From Oceanicaulis sp. (lineage in GTDB: Bacteria > Pseudomonadota > Alphaproteobacteria > Caulobacterales > Maricaulaceae), in contig CP157796.1 in the NCBI GenBank assembly GCA_040112665.1, positions 122,813-186,812 on the forward strand: a stretch of 64,000 nt of DNA, given 5' to 3'. The first letter of the stretch is position 1; each line of letters opens with the position of its first letter. The position numbers were made by a program, and so were the translations under genes. Below, piece by piece: positions 1 through 8,349 of the stretch. Below the pieces are notes generated by a model. It was not told the origin of the DNA and made no database searches. It saw nothing but the letters and a program-made list of their open reading frames with translations.

Positions 1-374
1 GGGATATCGAGACCTGGCGCGGACCGATCGAGAACACCCGTCGCCGCTATGAAAGCGGAGAGGAAAACTTCCCCCACCAGAACGCCCGCTTCCGCGCGCT
101 TCACGAGAACCTCTACCTCGTCCAGCTGCCGCGCGAGGACGGGGTCGGCTACGGCGTCGCCTGGACCTATGAGGGCGGCGCGGTGGTCAGCTACCACCAG
201 CCCGCCTGCTCCGATCTCGGCGAGGCGAAACTCGCCGAGCACGGCGTCCGTCTCGATCCCGAGGGCTTCTGCCGCGTCACCGATCTCGACCAGCTCGAAG
301 CGGTGATGCGCGCCTATCTCGACGCGCTCGGCGCGGACATCGTCGTGGACGGGGTCTATCGACGGGTGGGCTAG
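1..374 (+). CDS. 3' end of an unknown protein (partial)
   Basis: An open frame runs in from the left edge and stops at TAG, giving about 123 C-terminal residues without a visible start. The piece is hydrophilic and acidic, with a run of aromatic residues around LYLVQLPRED and WTYEGGAVVSY, and no membrane segment or signal. I do not recognise the family. Its stop overlaps the stop of the convergent ABC transporter gene by four bases, so the two are tail to tail. Codon use (strong G/C at third positions) fits the neighbours, which supports a real gene. Confidence 0.6.
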   Translation, partial: DIETWRGPIENTRRRYESGEENFPHQNARFRALHENLYLVQLPREDGVGYGVAWTYEGGAVVSYHQPACSDLGEAKLAEHGVRLDPEGFCRVTDLDQLEAVMRAYLDALGADIVVDGVYRRVG

Positions 375-2194
375 GCGGCTTCGGCCTGCTTTCGCCACAT
401 CGCGGCATAGCGGCCGTCTGCGGACAGAAGCTCCGAATGCGGGCCGATTTCGGTCAGCCTGCCGTCTTCCATCACCAGGATCAGATCGGCCCGCGCGATG
501 GTCGACAGGCGGTGCGCGACCGCAATGGTCGTGCGCCCGCGCGCAGCTTCGGCGAGCGCGGCCTGCACCTCGGCTTCGGTCTGGCTGTCGAGCGCGCTGG
601 TGGCTTCATCAAGGATCAGGATCGGCGGGTCCTTCAGGATCGCCCGGGCCACGCCCACGCGCTGCTTCTCGCCGCCGGAAAGTTTCAGCCCGCGCTCGCC
701 GACCTTGGTGTCGAGCCCTTTGGGCAATTGCTCGACGAAGTCTTTCAGGCGCGCGCGCTCGACCGCGTCCCACAACGCGTCCTCGTCGGCGTCGGGACGG
801 CCGTAGAGAATGTTCTCGCGCAGCGATGAATTGAACAGCACGACCTCCTGCGGGACGAGGCCGAGCTTCTCGCGCAGGCTTTCCTGGGTGATCTTCGAGA
901 CGTCCTGACCGTCGATCAGAACCCGGCCCTCGTCAGGATCGTAGAAGCGGAAAAGAAGCCGCAGCAGGGTGGATTTGCCCGCCCCCGACGGCCCGGCGAG
1001 GCCGACATAGGCGCCGGCGGGAATCTCGAAGCTCACATGATCGACGCTGCGCGAGCGCCCGTCATGGGCGTAGCTGACGTCCTCGAACCGCACCGAGCCG
1101 CCAGTGACGCGAAGCGGTTCGGCGTCCGGCGCGTCGGCGACCTCGGGCTTCAGCCGCAGCGTCTGGAACAGGCGTTCGAGATCGACGCTGGCCTGTTTGA
1201 TCTCCCGATACGCCCATCCCAGAATGTTCAGCGGCTGGTAGACCTGCATGAGCATGAGCGTCAGCGCCGCGATGTCGCCGGCCTGAAGCTCGCCGGCGAA
1301 CGCCTTCCAGGCGCCCAGAAGCGCGACGGCCAGAAGCCCGCCGTTCATCACCGCCGCCTGCGCGGCGTTGAGCGCAGCGAGGCTCTGCTGGGATTTCGAC
1401 GCAGCCTCGGCGTAGCGCGACTTCGCCGAGTTGAACCGGCCCGTCTCGCGCTTTTCAGCGGCGAAGGCCTTCACGGTCTCGAAATTGGAAAGCGCGTCGA
1501 CGGCGCGGGCGTTCACCTCGGTGTCCGCCTCGTTCATCTGACGGCGCAGCTTCACCCGCCACTCGGTCATCGACCAGGTCAGCGCCGCATAGCCCAGCAC
1601 CGCAGCGACGATGATGACCGAGAACTCCCAGCCGTAGAGCACGGCCGCGACGACCGCGGCCAGAAGCAGCTCGGCCAGCGCGGGCAGGATGTTGAAGACC
1701 AGAAAGCGCAGCAGGAAATCGACCGCGTTCGCGCCGCGGTCGATGATGCGGTTCACCGCGCCGGTGCGCTTGGTCTGGTGATAGCCCAGGCTCAGCGACT
1801 GCACGTGGGCGAAGCCCTGCACGGCGGTCAGCCGCTGGGCGTCGTTGCTGACCGGCGCGAAGATCGCGTCCCTCAGCTGGGGCGCGCCGGTCGAGGCGAA
1901 GCGCAGGAGCCCGTAAGCCAGGAACAGCCCCGCCGCGGCGGCGAAAGCGCCGGTCATCGCGCCGTCGTCTCCGATCCCGCCCGTGATCGCGTTCACGCCC
2001 TCGCCGAACGCCACTGGAGCGGCGACGGAAAAGCCCTTGGCCACCAGCGTGATGACGAAGGCGATCGCCATGCGCGGCCGCCAGCGGCGCATGTCGTCGG
2101 AGGCGAGGATGTCGACGAGCCGGGAGACGGCTTCGGACAGCCGGCCTTCCGGTGCGGGTCCTTCCAGGACGTCCTTGTAGGCCGGGTCTTTCAT
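371..2194 (-). CDS. Atm1-type ABC exporter (half transporter)
   Basis: A 607-residue fused membrane and ATPase protein. The N-terminal half has about six hydrophobic segments (roughly residues 40-330) and carries the ABC exporter fold. The C-terminal half has Walker A GPSGAGKST, signature LSGGEKQR, Walker B ILILDEATSALD and the H-loop AHRLST, all intact. Length and the NRIIDRGANAVDFLLRF stretch resemble the Atm1/HMT1 group, which exports glutathione-linked sulfur or metal compounds as a homodimer in the inner membrane. Substrate is inferred from family only. It stands alone: its upstream neighbour (LysM protein) is on the same strand 44 bases away and could be co-transcribed. Confidence 0.88.
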   Translation of the reverse strand: MKDPAYKDVLEGPAPEGRLSEAVSRLVDILASDDMRRWRPRMAIAFVITLVAKGFSVAAPVAFGEGVNAITGGIGDDGAMTGAFAAAAGLFLAYGLLRFASTGAPQLRDAIFAPVSNDAQRLTAVQGFAHVQSLSLGYHQTKRTGAVNRIIDRGANAVDFLLRFLVFNILPALAELLLAAVVAAVLYGWEFSVIIVAAVLGYAALTWSMTEWRVKLRRQMNEADTEVNARAVDALSNFETVKAFAAEKRETGRFNSAKSRYAEAASKSQQSLAALNAAQAAVMNGGLLAVALLGAWKAFAGELQAGDIAALTLMLMQVYQPLNILGWAYREIKQASVDLERLFQTLRLKPEVADAPDAEPLRVTGGSVRFEDVSYAHDGRSRSVDHVSFEIPAGAYVGLAGPSGAGKSTLLRLLFRFYDPDEGRVLIDGQDVSKITQESLREKLGLVPQEVVLFNSSLRENILYGRPDADEDALWDAVERARLKDFVEQLPKGLDTKVGERGLKLSGGEKQRVGVARAILKDPPILILDEATSALDSQTEAEVQAALAEAARGRTTIAVAHRLSTIARADLILVMEDGRLTEIGPHSELLSADGRYAAMWRKQAEAA

Positions 2195-2238
2195 GGGCGC
2201 TTACTTAGGCCGCAGCGCGACCGCGCGCCAGTCCGCGC

Positions 2239-3219
2239 TCAGCCCTCTTCGCCGGGCGCGTTGAAGACCTGACCGGGATAGATGAGGTTCGGATCGCGGA
2301 TCTGATCGCGATTGGCCTGGTAGATCACCGTGTACTGGAAGCCGTCGCCGTAGAGCCGGCGCGCGATCCGCCACAGCGAATTGCCCGGCTGGACGACCAC
2401 GCGGCCCGCCTGGCGGGCGGCGATCGCCTCCTCGGCGCTGGCGCGCTCGAACGGCAGCGCGATGACCGCGAGCACGCGGCCTTCCTCGTCGAGCATGTCG
2501 ACCTGCAGATCGTAGACGCCCGGCTCGAACTGCGCGCCGGCCTCCAGCGACCAGCGGCCCTCGGCGTCCACGCGCGTCATGCCGACCATCTCGCCGTCGG
2601 CCAGCACCCGCACGCGCGTGCCCGGCGTGGCCCGGCCCGAGAAGATCACCGTGCCGCTTTCATCATAGTCCACGGTTTCCAGCGAGAGCGGCCCGGTGGA
2701 CACCCCGTCGAACGGGCTTTGCAGCACGCGGCTCGCCTCGCCCGGACGGCCGAGCACGACCAGCGGTGTCGCATCGCGGCTTTCGGGCACGGCGACGACG
2801 ACGATCTGTTCAGACCGGATCTCCTGACCGCCCGGCGTGGTCATCAGAAGCGACAGCTCGACCGACCCGGCAGGCAGCGGCTGGTCGATGATCATCACCC
2901 ACTCGCCGCTGTCCTCGACCTCGACCGAGGCGATCTCGCGGTCCCCGGCCATCAGCGCGACCCGGGCGCCCGGCGCGCCGCGTCCGGCGACGACGGCGGT
3001 GCCGCGCGGATCGACGCGCACGATGTCGAAGCTGGGCGGCGACAGCGCGCTGCGCTCCTCGCTTTCAGGCGCCGTTGCCTGCACGGCGGCTCCGCCGGTT
3101 CCCGGCGCTGCGGGCTCGGCCGGCTCGGGGCCGGATCGGGTGACGATGAAGGCGGCCGCAGCGGCGACGGCGGCGACGAGAAGCACGGCGGCGATGAAGA
3201 AGGACCGCGTTGCGGCCAT
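2239..3219 (-). CDS. Secreted/membrane-anchored LysM-domain protein
   Basis: About 326 residues. The chosen ATG (MAATRSFF) follows a GGGAGAG ribosome site five bases away; a longer start 16 codons upstream lacks one. Residues 5-25 form a single hydrophobic anchor. A linker rich in Pro, Glu and Ala follows, then repeated Ig-like beta segments (VVAGRGAPGARVALMAGD and FSGRATPGTRVRVLADGE are similar units), and a C-terminal LysM module (VVQPGNSLWRIARRLYGDG ... NLIYPGQVF) that should bind peptidoglycan. This architecture is common in alphaproteobacteria; the exact role is unknown. It probably faces the periplasm. Confidence 0.8.
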   Translation of the reverse strand: MAATRSFFIAAVLLVAAVAAAAAFIVTRSGPEPAEPAAPGTGGAAVQATAPESEERSALSPPSFDIVRVDPRGTAVVAGRGAPGARVALMAGDREIASVEVEDSGEWVMIIDQPLPAGSVELSLLMTTPGGQEIRSEQIVVVAVPESRDATPLVVLGRPGEASRVLQSPFDGVSTGPLSLETVDYDESGTVIFSGRATPGTRVRVLADGEMVGMTRVDAEGRWSLEAGAQFEPGVYDLQVDMLDEEGRVLAVIALPFERASAEEAIAARQAGRVVVQPGNSLWRIARRLYGDGFQYTVIYQANRDQIRDPNLIYPGQVFNAPGEEG

Positions 3220-3364
3220 GAAACTCTCCCGGACGGCGACCCTTCGATGGGGCGGGGCGCGAAGCAAGTCTCACGCCAGTCTGTCAGCGCGGCCTATGCT
3301 GGCCGCTTCGGCGGCGCTATTCAACGCCGCGTAAACAGTATCTTCAGCACGCGATGGGGCGAAA

Positions 3365-3898
3365 ATGCGGAGCATCTGCGTCTTCTGCGGGACCCGGACA
3401 GGCGGCGATCCCCGCTATGAAGCCCTGGCCGAGGCCGCAGGCCGGGCGATCGCCCGGCGCGGCGACCGGCTTGTGTATGGCGGCGCCGAGCGCGGTCTGA
3501 TGGGCGTGTGCGCGAGAGCCGCGCTCGACGAAGGCGGCAAGGTGTTCGGCGTGATCCCCGAGTTCCTGATCCCCGTCGAGGGCCGCCAGGAAGGCGCGGA
3601 GATCCGCATCACCGCCACCATGGCCGCGCGCAAGGCGATGATGGTCGAGGAGGCGGACGGCTTTCTCATTCTGCCCGGCGGCGCAGGCACGCTCGAAGAG
3701 ATCTTCGACATGGTCATGCTGGGCCAGCTGGGCCGGCACAGAAAGCCGGCCGCCTTTCTGGACGATGCGTTCTGGGCGCCGCTCGAGGCGCTGCTGCGCC
3801 ACGTGGTCGAGACCGGGTTCGCCGATCCGAAGATCCTCAAAGGCCTCAGCTTCCACGCCGGCGTCGAGGACGCGCTTCACGCCCTCGACGCGGCGTAG
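3365..3898 (+). CDS. LOG-family protein (TIGR00730 Rossmann fold)
   Basis: 177 residues matching the LOG / lysine-decarboxylase-like family. It opens with the typical RSICVFCGTR strand, then YGGAERGLMG, and has the hallmark PGGAGTLEE motif (near residue 100) that binds the nucleotide phosphate in cytokinin riboside 5'-monophosphate phosphoribohydrolases. Bacterial members cleave nucleotide monophosphates to base and ribose 5-phosphate; the physiological substrate in this kind of bacterium is unknown. Cytoplasmic, no signal. It converges with the CsgH-like gene (one base between stops). Confidence 0.85.
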   Translation: MRSICVFCGTRTGGDPRYEALAEAAGRAIARRGDRLVYGGAERGLMGVCARAALDEGGKVFGVIPEFLIPVEGRQEGAEIRITATMAARKAMMVEEADGFLILPGGAGTLEEIFDMVMLGQLGRHRKPAAFLDDAFWAPLEALLRHVVETGFADPKILKGLSFHAGVEDALHALDAA

Positions 3899-3899
3899 A

Positions 3900-4340
3900 T
3901 CAGCGCCGGCGCGCAGCGCCCTGATCGGGCGCGACGAACAGCGAATCGGTACACACGACCCGCCCGTCCAAATCGCGCAGTTCGAGCGCGGCGCGGATCG
4001 GGCCGTCGCCGCGCGCCCCGCCGGGGCCGCGAGCGCCGGGATGATCGCCGAGGGGCGCGTCATGGCGCACGACGATGCGGCTTAGCGGGTCGAGCTGTAC
4101 GGTGTCGCCGTAAAGCGGCCCGCTCTGTTCGGCCCGCATGCCCGGCGCGCGCACCGACAGGAACCACTCCGCCGCGTTCACAGACGCCGCCGACGCCAGA
4201 ACCGTGTCGCGGTGAAAGCTTAGCTGGCACAGGCCCGGGGCTTCCGGTTCGAACGTGGGCGGCGCCGAGGGCGGATCGGCGAGCGCGACCGCGCCCAGAG
4301 CGCCGGCCCCCGTCAGCAAGGCGAGAATGAAGGTTTTCAT
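3900..4340 (-). CDS. Periplasmic CsgH-like curli chaperone (tentative)
   Basis: 146 residues with a clear signal peptide (MKTFILALLTGAGALGAVALA). The mature part is a small beta-rich domain bracketed by two cysteines (GLCQLSF near its start and VVCTDSL near its end) with a central WFLSVRAPGMRAEQSGPL stretch, which looks like CsgH, the alphaproteobacterial counterpart of the CsgC amyloid inhibitor. The gene lies 65 bases downstream of the curlin gene on the same strand with a good AGAGGAG ribosome site, so co-transcription is likely and supports the call. Sequence similarity alone is weak; an unrelated secreted beta-sandwich protein remains possible. Confidence 0.5.
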   Translation of the reverse strand: MKTFILALLTGAGALGAVALADPPSAPPTFEPEAPGLCQLSFHRDTVLASAASVNAAEWFLSVRAPGMRAEQSGPLYGDTVQLDPLSRIVVRHDAPLGDHPGARGPGGARGDGPIRAALELRDLDGRVVCTDSLFVAPDQGAARRR

Positions 4341-4405
4341 GACGGTCTCCTCTCGAAGGGACCTCGCCCGGCCCCCCGCGCGAAATGCGAGGGGCCGGAG
4401 GCGGA

Positions 4406-4918
4406 TCAGTGCTGACCCTGGATGACCAGCGTCACGTTGCCCGAGCCGGTCTGGCGCACGTTCGCGCTCTGGCCCCGGCCCGCCTGGATGACGCCGACCA
4501 TGTTGTTGCGGCCGACCTGATCGGTGGTGGCGCGGTGACCGGTCCCGAACTGGGCGATGCCGGCCTGGTTGCGCGTACCGTACTGGTAGCTGTAGGCCCC
4601 GTTATAGGCACCGTCCTGACCGATCACGACCGAGTTCGAGCGGCCGTACTGGTCCAGCGCGGCGGCGTTGCCGCGGCCGTACTGGGCGACGGTGGCGCCG
4701 TTCCTCAGACCGTCCTGATAGGTCGAGACGTACTGACGCGAGCCGCGCTGTTCGACGTAGAGCCGGTTGCGATGGCCGAGCTGACGCCCGCCGATCTCGT
4801 TGGAATAGCCCGACTGATTGATGTCGACGCGGTTGCGCGGCTGGGCCTCGGCGGCGGCGGCCGTGCCGACGACCGTTGCGAGGCTGAGGCCTGCGGCCAG
4901 AAGCGTGCGGAATTTCAT
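4406..4918 (-). CDS. Curlin-type amyloid fibre subunit
   Basis: 170 residues: a signal peptide (MKFRTLLAAGLSLATVVGTA) followed by six consecutive 22-residue units and a final half unit. Each unit has two Q-x-G-x-x-N motifs (for example QYGRGN and QYGRSN), the signature of curlin repeats that stack as a beta solenoid in CsgA/CsgB fibres. Start chosen at the ATG eight bases after GAGGAG; an ATG 11 codons upstream has no ribosome site. It is exported in the family by the CsgG pore, but no csgG, csgE, csgF or csgD is in this window, so the secretion machinery must be elsewhere. Major versus minor subunit cannot be decided. Confidence 0.85.
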   Translation of the reverse strand: MKFRTLLAAGLSLATVVGTAAAAEAQPRNRVDINQSGYSNEIGGRQLGHRNRLYVEQRGSRQYVSTYQDGLRNGATVAQYGRGNAAALDQYGRSNSVVIGQDGAYNGAYSYQYGTRNQAGIAQFGTGHRATTDQVGRNNMVGVIQAGRGQSANVRQTGSGNVTLVIQGQH

Positions 4919-5078
4919 CTTCGGTGTCTCCTCGGTTTCGATCAGGCGCATGCCGCCTGACGCAAGGAGGAGACTGGCGGGCCCGCGCTGAACGGAAGCG
5001 GAGCGCGGCGTTCAGCTTTCCGAGGGGTAGATGAGCGCGGCGTTCATGCACCCGGCGGATAGATGAACGCCGCGCCCG

Positions 5079-5273
5079 TCAGGCCTTGGGATCGAAGACG
5101 TCCTCTATCTTCAGCTCGAACGCCTCGGCGATCTTGAAGGCGAGCGAGAGGGAGGGGTCGTGCTTTTCGGTCTCGACCGCGTTGATCGCCTGGCGGGAGA
5201 CGCCGACGCGTTCGCCGAGAGCCGCCTGGCTCCAGCGCCGCTCGGCGCGCAGGACGTGGATGCGGTTTTTCAT
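5079..5273 (-). CDS. Small XRE-type transcription regulator
   Basis: 64 residues, essentially one helix-turn-helix: MKNRIHVLRAERRWSQ, then ALGERVGVSRQAINAVE as the recognition region. This is the compact Cro/CI-like type often paired with a small membrane protein. Its ATG overlaps the stop of the upstream membrane-protein gene (ATGA), so it is the third cistron of an operon that starts with the alpha/beta hydrolase. The palindromes over the operon promoter are plausible targets, giving autoregulation; that link is inference. Confidence 0.85.
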   Translation of the reverse strand: MKNRIHVLRAERRWSQAALGERVGVSRQAINAVETEKHDPSLSLAFKIAEAFELKIEDVFDPKA

Positions 5274-5656
5274 CGATACCGCCTCGCCACGAAGGGCGTG
5301 GCGATCCCCCACACCGCCGCGAGCGCAGGCAGCACCCACAGGATCGGGATCCGCGGCGCATCCATCCAGAGCTCCACGAAGCCCCAGCCGAAGCTGGCGA
5401 ACGCCACCACGCCGGCCGCGATCAGGATCGCCTCGGACTGAATGCGGGCCTGCACCTCGTCCATGCTGCGGTGATAGACGAGGAATTCCCGCATCCCGAA
5501 AAGCGCAGGCACGACCGGCGCGAGGGCGAGAACCAGGCGCGCCGGGTCCGGCAGGTCCATGGCGTCGTCCAGCAGCGGCGCACCGACCACCATGACGCCG
5601 TAGGCGATCATGGCGAGCGAGAAAGTCAGAGCGTATCGTTTGCCGGCAGGTGTCAT
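5270..5656 (-). CDS. Small four-helix membrane protein of unknown function
   Basis: 128 residues with about four hydrophobic segments (near residues 10-30, 42-55, 75-95 and 105-120). A loop YHRSMDEVQARIQSEA lies between the second and third. I do not recognise a named family. Both ends overlap neighbours by four bases (ATGA with the hydrolase upstream and with the XRE gene downstream), which indicates tight translational coupling. Small membrane protein plus compact XRE regulator is a recurrent pairing in bacteria, but its purpose is not established. Confidence 0.75.
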   Translation of the reverse strand: MTPAGKRYALTFSLAMIAYGVMVVGAPLLDDAMDLPDPARLVLALAPVVPALFGMREFLVYHRSMDEVQARIQSEAILIAAGVVAFASFGWGFVELWMDAPRIPILWVLPALAAVWGIATPFVARRYR

Positions 5657-6588
5657 TTCTGAACGCGCTCCACGACAGCTTGAAGGATACCGATCACGGC
5701 TTCGGGCTGGTCGAGCATCACGAAATGCCGCGAGTCGGGCACGGCGTGCATGTCGAACCGGTCCAGCCGCTCGTACTGGGCGGCGTAGCGCTCGGCGATC
5801 GGACCGCCGGGCTGGCCGGGATAGATGAGCGTCACCGGGGCGCGCACGCCGTCGAGCACAGGGCGCAGATCGCCGCCGAAAATCTCCGAGCTGGCCACTG
5901 CCAGCGCACGCTGGTCGGAGCCTTCGATCCAGCCCATCACCCGCTCCTGGTCTTCCGCGGAGGTGACCTGCATGGGCAGGCCCTGCTCCATCATCGCCAT
6001 GAGCGCGTCGCGCTCCATCGCCATGAACTGCTCGACCATGGCCGGGCGGCGGGCCGTCACCTGCTCGGGATCGGCGCCGGGCTGCATCAGCGCGGCGGTG
6101 AAGGGCGCGGAGTCGATCAGCACGACATGGGCGACCCGGTCCGGGGCGGCGGCTGCGGTCTGCAGCGCGATCTGACCGCCCAGGCTGTGGCCGACCAGAA
6201 CGACGCCGGTCATGTCGCGCGCGGCCAGCGCGTCTGCGAGATCCTGGGCGGCCGGACCAATGAAGGCGTCCAGGCCGGCCACCGGGGCCGTGCCGGCGAA
6301 GCCGGCGAGATCGACATAGCTCGACCGGCCGTCCAGCGAGGCGCCGATCTCTGCGAACGCCTCTCCGGGCGAAGCCAGGCCGGGCACGAAGACGATGTCG
6401 GGTCCCGAACCTTCGGTCGTCAGATGAACGCGCTCCTGCGCCTCGGCCCCGACAGTCGCGAGGACGATAAGGCAGACCGCGGCGAACGCGGCGGCGAAAA
6501 AGCCGGACAGGCTCACCGGCGCGAGCGGGGCGACCGGCGCGACCGAGGCCGCGGCGCCGGCGGACGAAGCTTCCTGTGATCGGGTCAT
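5653..6588 (-). CDS. Membrane-anchored alpha/beta hydrolase
   Basis: 311 residues. A hydrophobic stretch at about residues 28-48 (SGFFAAAFAAVCLIVLATVG) should act as signal or anchor, placing the enzyme in the periplasm. The fold is shown by the oxyanion strand DIVFVPGLASPG, the nucleophile elbow VLVGHSLGGQ (Ser near residue 155), an acid in the LIYPG region and a late His in VPDSRHFVMLDQPE. The substrate is unknown. First gene of a three-gene operon; AAGGAG lies six bases before the ATG. Its promoter overlaps a palindrome, see the regulatory entry. Confidence 0.85.
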   Translation of the reverse strand: MTRSQEASSAGAAASVAPVAPLAPVSLSGFFAAAFAAVCLIVLATVGAEAQERVHLTTEGSGPDIVFVPGLASPGEAFAEIGASLDGRSSYVDLAGFAGTAPVAGLDAFIGPAAQDLADALAARDMTGVVLVGHSLGGQIALQTAAAAPDRVAHVVLIDSAPFTAALMQPGADPEQVTARRPAMVEQFMAMERDALMAMMEQGLPMQVTSAEDQERVMGWIEGSDQRALAVASSEIFGGDLRPVLDGVRAPVTLIYPGQPGGPIAERYAAQYERLDRFDMHAVPDSRHFVMLDQPEAVIGILQAVVERVQK

Positions 6589-6619
6589 GACGTCTCCTTT
6601 CAGGTATTACTGACCTTTA

Positions 6620-6674
6620 GTCAGGCATACCTGACATAGACACGCGTGTCAATAAGACCTGACTTTTCGTCAGG
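6620..6674 (-). promoter_or_regulatory. Promoter with overlapping GTCAGG palindromes
   Basis: On the minus strand TTGACA (6647-6652) is followed after 17 bases by TATGCC (6624-6629), a good vegetative -35/-10 pair for the hydrolase operon. The -10 lies inside the palindrome GTCAGG-CATA-CCTGAC (6620-6635). A second inverted repeat CCTGAC-TTTTC-GTCAGG occupies 6658-6674, and the -35 sits at the edge of the perfect palindrome GACACGCGTGTC (6639-6650). A further imperfect copy TCAGGTATTACTGA begins at 6600, 21 bases from the TCAGG at 6621, i.e. two helical turns. This looks like a repressor operator, most simply for the XRE protein of the operon. Confidence 0.65.
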
Positions 6675-6699
6675 ATCACCGGTCATCATGTCAGGAGAG

Positions 6700-7164
6700 T
6701 CAGCCCCGTCCGCGATAGGGCGCGACGCCCTGATCGGGGATCCAGAGGCCTTTCGGCACTTCGCCCCACTGGCCGAACACGTCGATCGGAATACCGCCGC
6801 GCGGATACCAGTATCCGCCGATCCGCAGCCATTTGGGCGACAGCTCGTCGACCAGGCGCTGGCCGATCTGCATTGTGCAGGCCTCGTGGAAGGCGCCGTG
6901 ATTGCGGAAGCTCTGCAGGTAGAGCTTCAGCGACTTGCTCTCCACGATCCAGCGCGCCGGCGCGTAGTCGATCACGATGTGCGCGAAATCGGGCTGTCCG
7001 GTCACCGGGCACAGCGAGGTGAACTCCGGGCAGGTGAAGCGGATGAGATAGTCGCCGTCAGCGGACGGGTTCTCCACCCGCTCCAGCACGGCGGTGTCGG
7101 GATCGGCCGGCGCGTCGGTCTTCGCGCCGAGCTGTTCGAGCTTGGAATAGCGATCTTCGGTCAT
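6700..7164 (-). CDS. queF: NADPH-dependent 7-cyano-7-deazaguanine reductase
   Basis: 154 residues, the short unimodular QueF type. It reduces preQ0 to preQ1 in the queuosine pathway for tRNA modification. The family hallmark is present: [16 protein letters not shown], with catalytic Cys52 and Asp59, and the NADPH motif [10 protein letters not shown]-terminal [13 protein letters not shown] is also typical. Cytoplasmic. It stands alone between the hydrolase promoter and the LOV kinase gene on the same strand. Confidence 0.95.
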   Translation of the reverse strand: MTEDRYSKLEQLGAKTDAPADPDTAVLERVENPSADGDYLIRFTCPEFTSLCPVTGQPDFAHIVIDYAPARWIVESKSLKLYLQSFRNHGAFHEACTMQIGQRLVDELSPKWLRIGGYWYPRGGIPIDVFGQWGEVPKGLWIPDQGVAPYRGRG

Positions 7165-7222
7165 GGCCGCGATGTAGCGCGGGCCGCGTCCCGCGCCAAG
7201 CGCGGCGCGCCTAACCTCGCCC

Positions 7223-8233
7223 TCAGCCCGGCAGGCTGAGTTCGACCTTCACGCCGCTCTCGGCGCTCCGGACGTCGAGTTCGCCTTTCAGACGCCGGAC
7301 GAGATCGAGCACGATCTGGCCGCCCAGGCTCTCGCTGTCCGGCCAGTCCGCGCCGTCAAGGCCGCCGCCATTGTCCTCGACGATCAGCTTCAGCGCGTCA
7401 TCGCTGCGTTTCAGCGACACCTTCACCGCCGCGTCGCCTTCGGCGCGATCGTCGAAGGCGTGCTTGAGGGCATTCGTCAGGATCTCCGAGACCAGCAGCC
7501 CCACCCGCGCAGCGTCCTCGACCGCCATCGTGACGGTCTCGGCCTGGACGTCGACCTTCACCGCCACGGTTTGCGACAGCGCCTGCATCGCCTCGCTCAC
7601 GCGCTCGACATAGGCGCCGAGATCGACCTCGCTCTCGCCGCCGTCGGAGTCCAGATCCATCTTCGAGTAAAGAAGGCTGATCGCCTCCACCCGCTTGGCC
7701 AGCATCTGGGAGGCCTCGCGCCGGTCCATGTCGCTGGCCTGGGCGCGGATCATCGCCACGATCAGGGCGAGATGGTTCTTCACCCGGTGCTGCAGCTCCT
7801 TGAGCCGTTCGTCGAGCTCGGCGGCGCGGCGGGCGTAGCTCTTCGCCGCGCCGATTTCGTGCTGAAGCCCCAGAAAGTAGAGCGCGTCGCCTGATTGCGC
7901 GCGCACCGGCGTGACCAGAAGCCGGTTATGAAACTCCTCGCCGTTCTTGCGGTAATTGAGGATGTCGATCGCGATCTCTTCGCGCTTGTCGATCGCCTCG
8001 CGCAATTGCTCGCGATCGAGCGGATCGGTGTTCGGCCCCTGAAGGAAACGGCAATTGCGGCCGAGCGCGTCTTCCGGCGCGTACCCGGTGGTCGTCTCGA
8101 ACGCGTCGTTCACATAGACGATCGGGTTGTCGTCCAGCGCCGGGTCGGTGATCACCACCGCGACGGGAAGCTTGTGCAGGCTGTCCTGACTGAAGCCTTC
8201 CGGCAGACCGGAAATACGCGGGGCTTCGCTCAT
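7223..8233 (-). CDS. Blue-light LOV-domain histidine kinase
   Basis: About 336 residues. An N-terminal PAS/LOV domain (roughly 15-130) holds the flavin-binding motif GRNCRFLQG, whose Cys forms the light-induced adduct. The kinase half is of the HisKA_2/HWE type: [19 protein letters not shown] as phospho-acceptor region, [10 protein letters not shown] as N box and VEDNGGGL as G box. ATG chosen because GAGGTG lies five bases ahead; longer in-frame starts lack a site. No response regulator is adjacent, so it is an orphan kinase; in alphaproteobacteria such LOV kinases often feed the general stress response, which is only a possibility here. Confidence 0.92.
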   Translation of the reverse strand: MSEAPRISGLPEGFSQDSLHKLPVAVVITDPALDDNPIVYVNDAFETTTGYAPEDALGRNCRFLQGPNTDPLDREQLREAIDKREEIAIDILNYRKNGEEFHNRLLVTPVRAQSGDALYFLGLQHEIGAAKSYARRAAELDERLKELQHRVKNHLALIVAMIRAQASDMDRREASQMLAKRVEAISLLYSKMDLDSDGGESEVDLGAYVERVSEAMQALSQTVAVKVDVQAETVTMAVEDAARVGLLVSEILTNALKHAFDDRAEGDAAVKVSLKRSDDALKLIVEDNGGGLDGADWPDSESLGGQIVLDLVRRLKGELDVRSAESGVKVELSLPG

Positions 8234-8296
8234 GAACACCTCGAAAAAATCGCCTGTTTCGATACCCGAATATGAAATAGTGGAAATATGCCCAGT

Positions 8297-8320
8297 CGCA
8301 AGCCGGGCGGACGGCTTGCG
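8297..8320 (+). promoter_or_regulatory. Hairpin in the leader of the antiporter gene
   Basis: CGCAAGCC and GGCTTGCG form a perfect eight-base inverted repeat around an eight-base loop, 29 bases before the antiporter ATG and 64 bases before the divergent LOV kinase. It may be an operator shared by both genes or a leader structure. No T-run follows, so it is not a terminator. Confidence 0.4.
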
Positions 8321-8349
8321 AAGTTCGAACCAAAGGAGGGACATCCCGA

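Noticed and set aside
5653..6579. Long open frame on the plus strand opposite the alpha/beta hydrolase
   Set aside because: Composition is His/Arg/Gly-rich antisense of the hydrolase, with no motif or ribosome site; the minus strand has clear catalytic motifs and operon overlaps.
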